From contig DASYZE010000033.1 of NCBI GenBank assembly GCA_035946625.1, positions 1 to 64,000 of the forward strand: DNA of 64,000 nucleotides. Direction: 5' to 3'. Positions 46,941 to 55,580 of this stretch are shown in pieces (the stretch's first letter is position 1; every line of letters begins with the position of its first letter). The position numbers and the translations under genes are program-made. The DNA comes from DASYXZ01 sp035946625 (GTDB lineage Bacteria; Acidobacteriota; Terriglobia; UBA7540). Below the pieces are notes generated by a model, which was not told where the DNA came from, searched no databases, and worked only from the letters and a program-made list of their open reading frames with translations.

Positions 46941-47354
46941 GTTTCTCCCCACTGGCCAGGCGTTTTTAGACATTAGCCCACATTTCCAATTTGAATGCTA
47001 CTTCCAAATCTCAGGGTTGGCGCCGTCATCGTTCCCGCAAGGCGGGTTACGGGCATGAACCCGATGAAGGCGCTCCGGAGGCCGGTATCCAATTGGTGAG
47101 ATGCAGAATCAGCCCATTCAGCTCTCCTCGAATGCTTCTCTCAAGGCCGGGGTGTCCGGGAAATCGCGGGGATACGGGTCAAGGTGCTGGCTGACATCAT
47201 CTCGAATGGGCGCTGTCGGCTTCAGGATGGCGCGCCCTTTGTCTCAAATTCAAGGTTGTGGTTGCAAACGAGCCGGTAGGTGTACACTGCGGTGGCCCGG
47301 GATGCCAAAACGGAAATCCTGGTTGGGACGTCTGTTGATTGCGGAGAGGTGATA
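46941..47354. other. Intergenic region between divergent genes, nothing firm
   Basis: About 410 bp. Short plus-strand frames (for example 46991-47194) have no family features. I see no RNA gene or repeat that I can support. Confidence 0.35.
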
Positions 47355-49802
47355 GTGGGAAGTTTTTGGCAAGATCTCGGTTTCGGGATCCGTGTCCTGC
47401 GGAAGAACCCTGCTTTTACGCTGGTCGTGGTGGCTACGCTCGCACTCGGCATTGGCGCTAACGCGACAGTATTCACCATCGCGAATGGATTCCTGCTCAG
47501 GAATCTCCCGTTTGCCGACAGCCAGCGCATTCTCTACATATCGAGCGTCAACAATTCCGATGGGCGGGGCCGCGGCGAGTCTTATCCCGATTACCACGAC
47601 TTCCAGTTGCAGGGGAAGGCGTTCCTGTCCCTCGGCGCGTTCGCGCGATTCGATGTCGACGTCAGTGACACATGGAGTCTTCCCAGCCAATTCAAAGGCG
47701 CCCGGCTTACCGCCAACGCGTTTTCCATCATGGGCCAACGTCCCGTCATGGGGCGCGATTTCCTGCCCGGGGATGCACTGCCCGGCGCGCCCCCGGTGGC
47801 CATTCTGACCTATGCTTTGTGGCGGGCCCGCTATAATGGGGCGCCTTCCATCATCGGAAGCATCATCCGCATTAACGAGGTACCCACGGTTGTTGTCGGT
47901 GTGATGCCGCCCGGCCTTCGCTTCCCGGGCGATAGCAGCCTGTGGGTTCCCTTGGTTCCGACCGGCGATTGGACCCGGCGCGAGTATCGCGCTCTGACCA
48001 TGTTTGGGCGCCTTGCGGAACACGCTAAAGTGCCCTCAGCCCGCGCGGAGATGACGACGGTCGCGCACCGCCTGGAGAGCGCGTATCCCGCCAGCAACAA
48101 GGACATCGGTGCGCGAGTAGAGACGTTCAACGATTATTTCATTGGCCGGGATACCCGGATGGTCCTGCTGGCCTTGTTGGGCGCAGTCGGATTCGTGCTC
48201 CTGATCGCGTGCGCAAATGTGGTGAACCTGCTGCTAGCGCGCGCGGTGCTGCGGGCGCGTGAGATATCGATCCGGGCCGCGCTGGGGGCCGGCCGCTGGC
48301 GCTTGGTCCGGCAACTGTTGGTGGAAAGCGTCATACTGTCCCTGGGTGGCGGGGTTCTTGGCTCTGTGGTTGGGATGTGGGGTGTGCGGCTCTTCCAGCA
48401 GACCATCATCCCCGATGAGCGTGCTGAATACCTCAGTTTCCCATTGGATTACCACGTGCTGGCCTACCTCGCCGCGATTACGATGGGCACCGGAATTCTG
48501 GCCGGATTGGCGCCCGCGTTGCGCCTTTCCAGGCTAGACATTAATGAGTCTCTCAAGCAAGGGGGGCGCGGCCCTGGCATGGGCCGGGGCAGGCGGCAAC
48601 TCTCCAGTGCTCTCATCATTGTAGAGGTTACTCTGGCCTTCGTGCTCCTGGTAGGCGCGGGTCTCATGATTCGGAGCTTCTGGAAGATGGCGCGAACGCC
48701 CATCGGCGCGCAGACAGATCACCTGATGAGTATGGACATTCTCCTGCGGTCGACCAAGTATCCGACCGAAGTCTCGCAGATCTCGTTTTACGACCAACTG
48801 CTGGCGCGTCTGGAGGCCCTGCCCGGAGTTGTGCGAGTTGGAATGGCCTCCAATCTGCCCGGCGATGGCTGGACGGATTTCTATTATGAGCGCGAAGGCA
48901 GTGCTCCGGTGAACCCGCGGCGGCAAGCGCGGGCGGGCGGCGTGATCGTCAGTCCGGGATATTTCGATTTGCTCGGCATCAGGCCCATTCGTGGACGCGT
49001 CTTCAGCAGCCATGACGGTGTGAGCGGTTCCCCCGTGCTCGTCGTGAACCAAAGTTTCGCCCAGGCATCATGGCCGGGGGAGAATCCCATCGGCAAACGC
49101 TTACGCCTGGTGACGCAGAATTCGCGCCTTCCGTCCGGCTCTCCCGCCGCGGCCCAGCCTTGGCTGACGGTGATCGGCGTCACTCCGGACATCGTCCAAA
49201 ACGACGCGAGCCAGGGTTTACACGATCCCCTCCTCTATATGCCCTACCGCCAGTTGCCGCAGCGCGAAATGGTGCTTGCTGCGCGTACGCTCCTACCGCC
49301 CGACCTCCTGGCCAACGACTTCCGCCGCGCCGTCCAGGCCCTCGATGAAGACATGCCCGTTACCGATCTGCGCACGCTCGATGAGCTTCTGTGGGAGCGG
49401 ACGTGGAAGTGGCGCGTTTATGGCAGCATGTTCTCCATCTTCGCCGCCATGGCTCTGCTGCTGGCTTCGGTAGGCTTGTACTCGGTCGTCGCCCACTCTG
49501 TTAATCAGCGCACTCAGGAAATCGGTGTGCGCATGGCGTTGGGAGCCACCCGAGCCGACATCCTGCAAATGGTAATCGGAGATGTAGTGCGGCAAATTTT
49601 CATCGGGCTCGCGGCGGGGCTCGTAGCCTCGCTCGCCGTCACCCAGGTTCTGGACACCTTGCTGGTGGGTGTCCGCCCGTTCGATCCGGCGACCCTGGCG
49701 ACAGTCGGACTGGTGCTTGCGTTGGCGGGCATGCTGGGATCCATCCTCCCAGCGCTACGCGCTACACGCATCGATCCTGCCGTGGCTCTGCGCAACGAGT
49801 GA
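47355..49802 (+). CDS. ABC transporter permease, ADOP/MacB-like family
   Basis: 815 residues from GTG 47355, with GGAGAGG six bases upstream. It starts with GSFWQDLGFGIRVLRKNPAFTLVVVATLALGIGANATVF, the ADOP family opening and first membrane helix. Two FtsX-like modules follow: periplasmic MacB-core domains and membrane helices at about 280-420 and 690-810 (MVLLALLGAVGFVLLIACANVVNLLLAR; MALLLASVGLYSVVAHSVNQRTQEIGVRMALGA). The end ALRATRIDPAVALRNE is diagnostic. Such proteins are hugely expanded in Acidobacteriota. No ATPase gene is next to it. Confidence 0.9.
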   Translation: MGSFWQDLGFGIRVLRKNPAFTLVVVATLALGIGANATVFTIANGFLLRNLPFADSQRILYISSVNNSDGRGRGESYPDYHDFQLQGKAFLSLGAFARFDVDVSDTWSLPSQFKGARLTANAFSIMGQRPVMGRDFLPGDALPGAPPVAILTYALWRARYNGAPSIIGSIIRINEVPTVVVGVMPPGLRFPGDSSLWVPLVPTGDWTRREYRALTMFGRLAEHAKVPSARAEMTTVAHRLESAYPASNKDIGARVETFNDYFIGRDTRMVLLALLGAVGFVLLIACANVVNLLLARAVLRAREISIRAALGAGRWRLVRQLLVESVILSLGGGVLGSVVGMWGVRLFQQTIIPDERAEYLSFPLDYHVLAYLAAITMGTGILAGLAPALRLSRLDINESLKQGGRGPGMGRGRRQLSSALIIVEVTLAFVLLVGAGLMIRSFWKMARTPIGAQTDHLMSMDILLRSTKYPTEVSQISFYDQLLARLEALPGVVRVGMASNLPGDGWTDFYYEREGSAPVNPRRQARAGGVIVSPGYFDLLGIRPIRGRVFSSHDGVSGSPVLVVNQSFAQASWPGENPIGKRLRLVTQNSRLPSGSPAAAQPWLTVIGVTPDIVQNDASQGLHDPLLYMPYRQLPQREMVLAARTLLPPDLLANDFRRAVQALDEDMPVTDLRTLDELLWERTWKWRVYGSMFSIFAAMALLLASVGLYSVVAHSVNQRTQEIGVRMALGATRADILQMVIGDVVRQIFIGLAAGLVASLAVTQVLDTLLVGVRPFDPATLATVGLVLALAGMLGSILPALRATRIDPAVALRNE

Positions 49803-49940
49803 GCCCCCGGCTTGTGTGGCGCTCGCCTGGTCCCGGCGTCGAAAGACGACTTCCCCAACGGTGATTGCAGGAGATTGAACGGCCACCATCGGGTGCAAAT
49901 GAATGTCAACTCGGGTATACTCAGCCGGAAAGGAACAACT

Positions 49941-50942
49941 ATGTGCAAAATCGGAATCGTCTTGACATTGATCACTGTACCGGTACTTTTCGCGCAGTCG
50001 CCGTCTTATCGCATCACCCACACCTACACGTTGGGCGGAGATGGCCGTTGGGACTACGTCGTGGCTGATCCGCCCAATCATCGCGTGTTTATCGCCCGCC
50101 AGAATCGCCTGATGGTGGTCGACGAAGTCACCGGGAAGCTTCTGGGCGAAGTCACCGGAATTCAGGGGGCGCACGGAACCGCGGTGGCGCCTGCCACGGG
50201 CCATGGTTTCGCCACCTCGGGTAACGACCAATCTGTGGTCATGTTCGATTTGAAGACCTTCAAGGTGCTCGGCCGTATCCCGGCTGCCGAGGATGCCGAC
50301 GCGATCCTGTTCGACGGCGTATCGAACCGGGTGTTCACGCTCAACGGGGACGCACACTCCTCCACGGTGATCGACCCGGCCGCAGGGAAGGGGATCACGA
50401 ATATTCCTCTCGGCGGCAAGCCGGAATACGGCGCCTCAGCCGGCGACGGCAAGGTTTACGCCAACCTCACCGACATCAGTGAGGTGGTGGAGATCGACGC
50501 CAAGGCCGCCACCGTAACGCGGCGCTGGTCCACTGCTCCGTGCAAGCAGCCCGTCTCCATGGCGATTGACACCGCCCATCATCGCCTGTTCAGCGGATGC
50601 CGCAGCGGGGTGATGGCAGTCTCTGACTATCAGGCCGGCAAAGTAATCGCAACTCTTCCCATCGGCAAGGGTGTGGACGGCGCCGGGTACGATGCGGATT
50701 CCGAGAACGCGTTTGCCTCCTGTGCCGACGGCACGCTCACCGTGATTCATCAGGACTCCCCGGACCAATATCACGTGGCCCAAACCGTGCAGACCCAACA
50801 GGGGTCGCGCAATATGGGGCTCGACCCGACTAATCACCGCATTTACATCGTCGGCGCGAAGTTTGGACCGGCGCCGGCAGGCAGGGGCAGACCGCCGGTC
50901 CTGCCGGGAACATTCGAGCTGATGGTGATTGAGCGAAAATAG
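49941..50942 (+). CDS. Exported YVTN-type beta-propeller protein
   Basis: 333 residues from ATG 49941, with AAAGGA upstream and a signal peptide (CKIGIVLTLITVPVLFAQ). Repeated blades follow: GRWDYVVADPPNHRVFIARQNRLMVVD, GFATSGNDQSVVMFDLKTFKVLGRI, AYDADSENAFAS and MGLDPTNHRIYIVG. This is a seven-blade quinoprotein-like propeller, probably a periplasmic binding protein of unknown ligand. It lies 138 bp after the permease gene on the same strand. Confidence 0.85.
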   Translation: MCKIGIVLTLITVPVLFAQSPSYRITHTYTLGGDGRWDYVVADPPNHRVFIARQNRLMVVDEVTGKLLGEVTGIQGAHGTAVAPATGHGFATSGNDQSVVMFDLKTFKVLGRIPAAEDADAILFDGVSNRVFTLNGDAHSSTVIDPAAGKGITNIPLGGKPEYGASAGDGKVYANLTDISEVVEIDAKAATVTRRWSTAPCKQPVSMAIDTAHHRLFSGCRSGVMAVSDYQAGKVIATLPIGKGVDGAGYDADSENAFASCADGTLTVIHQDSPDQYHVAQTVQTQQGSRNMGLDPTNHRIYIVGAKFGPAPAGRGRPPVLPGTFELMVIERK

Positions 50943-51041
50943 ACAACGGACTGAGCGCCTCCCCTGGGAGCGCGCGCAGCGGGTTTTATAGCTTGAAGGA
51001 CTCTCTTGCTCGTTCTAGAAGATGCCGATAGTATTGATGCG

Positions 51042-51959
51042 ATGAGAGTGCCACATCCCATTCCGTATCAGGGGAGCAAAAGGTTACTAGCTCCAACCAT
51101 TCTAAGCTACCTCCCAACTCAACCAGTAAGACTTATCGAACCGTTTGCCGGAGCTGCCGCCGTCTCTATCGCGGCTACGCGTAGAGGGAGGGCATCAAAG
51201 GTCCTACTGAACGACATCAATGCTCCCTTGATGCGTCTCTGGCATGAGATCATCAATTTTCCAGATGCCACGGCCAGCGCCTACGAAACAATCTGGAATG
51301 CCCAACTCGGCAACGAGCGCGAGTACTATGACACAATCCGTGCCCGTTTCAACGAAACTCACGAACCAAATTGCCTACTATACTTGCTTGCTCGGTGTGT
51401 AAAGGCTTCCGTCCGATATAACTCCAATGGAGAATTCAATCAGAGTCCTGATAATCGACGCCGTGGTATGAATCCTACCATGATGCGCTGGCACATCTTG
51501 GCGGCTTCGCGTTTGCTCAAAGGCAAAGCCACGATTATAGTAGGAGATTATCAGCAGACTCTTGAGCAAGCGCGGCCGGATGATGTCGTATACATGGATC
51601 CGCCCTACCAGGGCGTTTGCATGAACCGCGACCCTCGTTATATCGGGCTGCTGGAATTTGAATCCTTCACATCTGCCCTTCGCGGACTAAATGAACGGTC
51701 AATTTCTTTCATCCTAAGTTACGACGGCAAGACTGGCGAAAAATCGCACGGCAAGCCGATGCCCGCGAACCTGGGCCTTGTTCATGTGGAGATTGACGCC
51801 GGAAGATCATCGCAGGCCACCCTACTCGGTCGAAGTCACAACACCTACGAATCCGTATACCTGTCTCCCGCCCTGGTCGAACGAATCGGTGCTATTGGCA
51901 AAACGCGTTTGACCCTTGCGCCAAAACAGATTAGTCTGTTGGCGCAAAATGGCGCGTAA
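51042..51959 (+). CDS. Adenine-specific DNA methyltransferase, D12 (Dam-like) class
   Basis: 305 residues from ATG 51042; an in-frame upstream start at 51006 is possible. The SAM motif order fits the alpha/D12 class: PIPYQGSKRLLAP, LIEPFAGAAAVSIAATRRG, LNDINAPLMRLW, then the catalytic motif DDVVYMDPPYQGVC near residue 185. LLYLLARCVKASVRYNSNGEFNQS lies between, where Dam-type enzymes contact DNA. It overlaps the HNH nuclease gene by 11 bp. Lower GC and codon use unlike the neighbours suggest horizontal acquisition. Confidence 0.9.
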   Translation: MRVPHPIPYQGSKRLLAPTILSYLPTQPVRLIEPFAGAAAVSIAATRRGRASKVLLNDINAPLMRLWHEIINFPDATASAYETIWNAQLGNEREYYDTIRARFNETHEPNCLLYLLARCVKASVRYNSNGEFNQSPDNRRRGMNPTMMRWHILAASRLLKGKATIIVGDYQQTLEQARPDDVVYMDPPYQGVCMNRDPRYIGLLEFESFTSALRGLNERSISFILSYDGKTGEKSHGKPMPANLGLVHVEIDAGRSSQATLLGRSHNTYESVYLSPALVERIGAIGKTRLTLAPKQISLLAQNGA

Positions 51960-52680
51960 AAAACTCTCTGCCGATTTCATTTCTCGCCTCAACGCCGTTA
52001 CCGGCAAGCGCTCCCGTACTTTCGTAGACCACATTTTGAAACATGGTCATATCACGACGGAGGAACTTAAGGATAAGTACGGTTACAATCATCCCCCCCG
52101 AGCTGCCAAGGATGTTAGGGACCAAGGTATCCCGATAGAAACGTTTTCGGTTAAAGGGGGTGACGGGAGAACTATAGCGGCTTACCGTTTCGGAGATCCG
52201 GCAGCGGTTCGGCGCGGCTTTTTGGGTGGACGGCGTGCGTTCTCGAAAGGATTCAAAGCAGCACTGGCAGAGGCGAACGGGAGACGCTGCCATATCTGTC
52301 TCCAAGAGTACGAAGAACGCTATCTCCAAATCGACCATAGAGTGCCCTACGAAGTTGCCGGAGATGTCGAATTTGACGAGCGTGACAAAGGCTCATACAT
52401 GCTGGTGTGCGGGTCGTGTAACCGCGCTAAGTCCTGGTCCTGCGAACATTGTCGCAATTGGATGGAGTTCAAATCAGCTGAGACATGTCAGGGTTGCTAT
52501 TGGGCTTCACTAGAGTCCTACAGCCACGTCGCCATGCAGGACGCTCGGCGACTCGACTTGGTGTGGTTGGGCGACGAGACAAAAGGCTACGACACACTGA
52601 AACGCGCAGCGGACGCAGCCAGCGAACGCATGCCAGAATACGTCAAAAAAGCTCTCAGCCGCATTAATCTAAAACTTTGA
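51949..52680 (+). CDS. HNH-type restriction endonuclease of the same modification system
   Basis: 243 residues from ATG 51949, which overlaps the methyltransferase stop. The N-terminal half (RTFVDHILKHGHITTEELKDKYGYNHPPRAAKDVRD) looks like a winged helix for DNA binding. The nuclease core is RCHICLQEYEERYLQIDHRVPYEVAG followed by YMLVCGSCNRAKSWSCEHC and CQGCYW. This is an HNH/beta-beta-alpha-metal site braced by CxxC pairs. With the D12 methyltransferase it forms a compact type II restriction-modification system. The recognition site cannot be read from sequence. Confidence 0.82.
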   Translation: MARKKLSADFISRLNAVTGKRSRTFVDHILKHGHITTEELKDKYGYNHPPRAAKDVRDQGIPIETFSVKGGDGRTIAAYRFGDPAAVRRGFLGGRRAFSKGFKAALAEANGRRCHICLQEYEERYLQIDHRVPYEVAGDVEFDERDKGSYMLVCGSCNRAKSWSCEHCRNWMEFKSAETCQGCYWASLESYSHVAMQDARRLDLVWLGDETKGYDTLKRAADAASERMPEYVKKALSRINLKL

Positions 52681-52793
52681 TTCGGCCCAGACCCTACCAT
52701 CGCCGCGCGGAATAGTTTGACCGCCCCCATCCCGCAGACTATCATAAAACTTGCGCGAGCAAGCCGGGTGATCGCTGCCCCGCCTTGGCGTCT

Positions 52794-52807
52794 CCGTCAA
52801 CTGGCGG
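52794..52807. repeat. CCGYCRGYTGACGG palindrome, copy 1 (rnpB)
   Basis: CCGTCAACTGGCGG, whose reverse complement CCGCCAGTTGACGG matches the consensus. It lies in an early variable stem of RNase P RNA, extended to CTCCGTC/GGCGGAG. Confidence 0.6.
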
Positions 52808-52943
52808 AGGCCAGCAGGGGCGGGGGAGAGGAAAGTCCGAACTCCGCAGGGCAGTGTGCTCGCTAACGGCGAGGGTTGGAGGGGGATGTCGCGAAGGCGA
52901 CCGTACGCCTCCGATACGGAAAGTGCCACAGAAAATATACCGT

Positions 52944-52957
52944 CCGTCAGTTGACGG
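52944..52957. repeat. CCGYCRGYTGACGG palindrome, copy 2 (rnpB)
   Basis: CCGTCAGTTGACGG forms the stem between ATATACCG and ATAAGGGTGAAAAGG, the position of the variable P12 helix in class A RNAs. Confidence 0.7.
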
Positions 52958-53156
52958 ATAAGGGTGAAAAGGTGCGGGCTGCCTAGTGCGGCCTCAATGT
53001 AAGAGCGCACCGTCCTGGCAGCGATGCCGGGTGCAAGGTAAACCCCACACGGAGCAAGACCAAATAGGAGAGGAGGGGTGGCCCGCTCCGCTATGACTCT
53101 CGGGTAGGTCGCTTGATCCCGCCAGCAATGGCTGGACTAGATGAATGATCGCCATT

Positions 53157-53170
53157 CCGTCGGTTGACGG
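53157..53170. repeat. CCGYCRGYTGACGG palindrome, copy 3 (rnpB)
   Basis: CCGTCGGTTGACGG within TTCCGTC...GACGGAA forms the last small stem before the conserved TTCGGCTTACAG. Confidence 0.7.
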
Positions 53171-53210
53171 AAGACAAAATTCGGCTTACAGGCTTGTTCG
53201 CGTTTCAATT

Positions 53211-53333
53211 TAGTTATCAGTTGTCAGTAATCAGTTTTCAGTACTCTCCTTCTACAGTTCGTGCGTTTGCCGCGGGTTGGTGCAGCCATTAATTCTGTGT
53301 TTGGAAGCAACTGACAACTGAGAACTGAAAACT
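53211..53333. repeat. Inverted-repeat element, CAGTTGTCAGT family
   Basis: TATCAGTTGTCAGTAATCAG with TTTTCAGTA starts at about 53215 and is mirrored by CAACTGACAACTGAG with AACTGAAAACTT ending at 53333. It fills the gap between rnpB and aroA. A half copy occurs at about 61786-61850. Confidence 0.75.
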
Positions 53334-53340
53334 TCATTCT

Positions 53341-54651
53341 ATGGGTCTATTCAGTTCCAACAAAAACCGAAAGATCAATCCGGCAAAGCGGATTACCGGT
53401 TCAGCGGCGATGCCCGGCGACAAATCAATTTCCCACCGTTATGCGATGCTGGCCGCGATTGCCGAAGGCCCGAGCGAAATCAAATATTTTTCCCCGAGCG
53501 CCGATTGCCAGAGCACGCTGGCCTGTCTCAATAAACTCGGGGTGAAAATAAGCCGCAAACAGGACGCAGTTCACGTTCAGGGCGTGGGCCTCGATGGTCT
53601 TCGTCAGGCATCAGGGGCGCTCGACGCCGGCAATTCCGGTTCGACGATGCGAATGTTATCGGGCATTCTTGCCGGCCAGTCCTTTCGCACTTTGATCGGC
53701 GGGGATACTTCACTCTCCCGCCGCCCCATGAAACGAGTGATCGATCCGCTCACCCAAATGGGCGCGCGCATCAACTCCGCCCCCGGGGGCGTGCCGCCGC
53801 TTGAAATCGAAGGAAGCATAGATCGCCCGCTTCATCCGATTCAATACACCATGCCCCTTCCCAGCGCCCAGGTGAAATCAGCCATCCTTTTGGCCGGATT
53901 GTTTGCCGAAGGCGAGACGGAGGTGATTGAGGCTGCACCCACACGCGACCACACCGAAATCGCGCTCGAACAAATGGGCGCGGAAATTGGGCGGCACGGG
54001 CAATCCATCATGGTTCGCGGACGGGCGCGGCTGGCCGGCAAGCAACTTTTCGTTCCCGGCGACATTTCCGCCGCCACATTTTTCCTGGTGGCGGGATTGC
54101 TCGTTCCCGAATCCAACCTCACGCTTCCCAACCTGGGCTTGAACCCCACCCGAACGGCCATCCTTGATTGGCTGGTCCCTATGGGCGGGCGAGTGAAGGT
54201 GATCAACGTGGAAATGGTCAACGGCGAGCTTCTCGGCGACCTGCACGTTGAGACCAGCAAACTCGAGGGCGGAGAGATTCCCCGCGAGCTGATCCCCGGT
54301 CTGATCGACGAACTGCCGGCCTTGTGCGTTTTGGGGACGCAGACGGAGCGCGGCATCTTTTTCCGCGGCGCGGCCGAGCTGCGCGTTAAAGAGAGCGACC
54401 GCATCGGCGCCATGGCCGAGAACCTCCGGCGCATGGGAGCGGAAGTTGAGGAGTTCGAAGACGGCATGCACGTGGCAGGCCGCCAAACGCTAAATGGCGC
54501 CTCGATCGAAAGTCACGGCGATCATCGCATCGCCATGGCCTTTGCCGTGGCGGGCCTGTTTGCGCGGGGAACGACGATGATTCGCGGCGCCGATTGCGTG
54601 GATATTTCATTCCCTGGCTTTTTTGACGTGCTCGCCCAAGCGGCGGAGTGA
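53341..54651 (+). CDS. aroA: 3-phosphoshikimate 1-carboxyvinyltransferase (EPSP synthase)
   Basis: 436 residues. SAAMPGDKSISHRYAMLAAIAEG, LDAGNSGSTMRMLSGILAGQ, GDTSLSRRPMKRVIDPL, PSAQVKSAILLAGLFAEGETEV, ELRVKESDRIGAMAENLR and GDHRIAMAFAVAGL are the family signatures. It makes EPSP from shikimate-3-phosphate and PEP. The last 135 bp (54517-54651) are repeated at 55581-55715 beyond a toxin-antitoxin pair. The resident 3' end (encoding LAQAAE) may therefore be an imported version of LGRVAE. Confidence 0.96.
   Translation: MGLFSSNKNRKINPAKRITGSAAMPGDKSISHRYAMLAAIAEGPSEIKYFSPSADCQSTLACLNKLGVKISRKQDAVHVQGVGLDGLRQASGALDAGNSGSTMRMLSGILAGQSFRTLIGGDTSLSRRPMKRVIDPLTQMGARINSAPGGVPPLEIEGSIDRPLHPIQYTMPLPSAQVKSAILLAGLFAEGETEVIEAAPTRDHTEIALEQMGAEIGRHGQSIMVRGRARLAGKQLFVPGDISAATFFLVAGLLVPESNLTLPNLGLNPTRTAILDWLVPMGGRVKVINVEMVNGELLGDLHVETSKLEGGEIPRELIPGLIDELPALCVLGTQTERGIFFRGAAELRVKESDRIGAMAENLRRMGAEVEEFEDGMHVAGRQTLNGASIESHGDHRIAMAFAVAGLFARGTTMIRGADCVDISFPGFFDVLAQAAE
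54517..54651 (+). repeat. Left copy of the aroA 3'-end duplication
   Basis: 54517-54617 is identical over 101 bp to 55581-55681. The remaining 34 bp to the stop codon carry about 8 substitutions and no gaps. Similarity ends at the stop codon. Confidence 0.92.
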
Positions 54652-54952
54652 ACAGAAGGGCGGCGATCGCGGCAGGGGTCGGATCTTGGCTGATCCCAAC
54701 TCCACGTAAAGACCCACCCCAGCGCGGAGTCAGGCCGCAACCAAATGGAATATTCCGCGGCCTCCGTGCTTTAAGGACTTCAACACCAAAAACACGGAGG
54801 GCCACAGTGAACTCCGTGTTCAGTCATTGCTTGCCACGGAGGACACAGAGTGGGCCCTTGACAGACCCACAAACCCTTTGTCAATCGTGCAGCGGATTAA
54901 CAGTGGCTACCACATCAACTCGCAGATACGTTATAATGGGACGAGATCCAAA
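54652..54952. repeat. Left flank of the toxin-antitoxin cassette with ACACGGAGG-type repeat
   Basis: No gene is supported. It contains AAACACGGAGGGCCACAGTG and ACTCCGTGTTC as a short inverted repeat, then CCACGGAGGACACAGAG (about 54834-54850). This is the same theme as the CACAGAG element at 61205-61278. Confidence 0.45.
54932..54937 (+). promoter_or_regulatory. Consensus -10 box of the DUF433/DUF5615 operon
   Basis: TATAAT lies 16 bp before ATG 54953, so the transcript would have almost no leader. No good -35 hexamer is seen at 16-18 bp upstream. Confidence 0.45.
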
Positions 54953-55234
54953 ATGACGACTGCAACGGGACACCCATACATCGTGAATGATGATCAAATC
55001 CTGGGCGGCGAGCCGATTATCCGCGGAACTCGCACGCCGGTTCGGGCGATTGTCGAGACTTGGCGGCTGGGCGCGACCGCGGAAGAGATCCCCAACGCGT
55101 TGCCTCATCTGACCTTGGCGCAGGTTTTTGATGCCCTGAGTTACTACAGCGACCACCAGGATGAGATCAACGCCCACATCGAACGGAACCGGATTCCAGC
55201 CCGCCAGATTGATCCCCTGGTGTCCAATCTTTGA
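54953..55234 (+). CDS. DUF433 antitoxin
   Basis: 93 residues from ATG 54953. HPYIVNDDQILGGEPIIRGTRTPVRAIVETWRLGATAEEI, then LPHLTLAQVFDALSYYSDHQDEI, is the DUF433 signature, a winged-helix-like antitoxin. It overlaps the toxin gene start by TTGA (55231-55234). The pair lies between the two copies of the aroA 3' end in the same orientation as aroA. Confidence 0.9.
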   Translation: MTTATGHPYIVNDDQILGGEPIIRGTRTPVRAIVETWRLGATAEEIPNALPHLTLAQVFDALSYYSDHQDEINAHIERNRIPARQIDPLVSNL

Positions 55235-55578
55235 GCCAGCTCTTCATCGACTTATACCTGGACGAAGACGTTAACGTCGTCCTTGCGGACTTGGTGCGCG
55301 CCAGAGGCTTTCGCGTTACGACAACGCGAGCTGCGGGGCAAATGGCGATGACGGATGAAAGCCAGTTGGCTTTCGCCGCCAGTCAAAGGAAGGCGATTCT
55401 GACGCACAACCGAGTTGACTTCGAAGTCTTGGCCCAAAGATATTTTGAGGAAAAGAAGACTCATTCCGGAATTATCATCGCGGTTCGCCGACACCCCAAA
55501 GAATTATCTAAACGCGTTCTAATCCTCCTCGACTCAGTGACTGCGGATGAAATCGAAGACCAAATACGGTACATCTAA
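55231..55578 (+). CDS. DUF5615 PIN-like toxin
   Basis: 115 residues. LYLDEDVNVVLADLVRARGFRV, MTDESQLAFAASQRKAILTHNRVDFEVLAQRYF, then HSGIIIAVRRHP, is the DUF5615 PIN-like nuclease pattern. It has acidic residues at DED, DES and NRVDF. It starts at TTG 55231, overlapping the DUF433 stop. Its TAA ends two bases before the right copy of the aroA 3' end. Confidence 0.88.
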   Translation: MSQLFIDLYLDEDVNVVLADLVRARGFRVTTTRAAGQMAMTDESQLAFAASQRKAILTHNRVDFEVLAQRYFEEKKTHSGIIIAVRRHPKELSKRVLILLDSVTADEIEDQIRYI

Positions 55579-55580
55579 CT

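Larger units (their letters stand above)
52754..53202 (+). ncRNA. rnpB: RNase P RNA, class A
   Basis: The P1 helix is formed by CGCGAGCAAGCC (52754 onward) and GGCTTGTTCGCG (53191-53202). Conserved catalytic-core pieces are in order: GAGGAAAGTCCGAACTCC, AGTGCCACAGAAAATATACC, AAGGGTGAAAAGGTGCG, TAAGAGCGCACCG, GGTAAACCCCACACGGAGCAAG, CCAAATAGGAG, TAGATGAATGATC and TTCGGCTTACAGGC. It cleaves the 5' leader of tRNA precursors. Three variable stems each contain a copy of a CCGTC...GACGG palindrome also found elsewhere in the window. Confidence 0.96.

Noticed and set aside
52754..53202. Protein-coding frame across the RNase P RNA region
   Set aside because: The minus-strand frame 52669-53010 is a chance opening over rnpB and has no domain.
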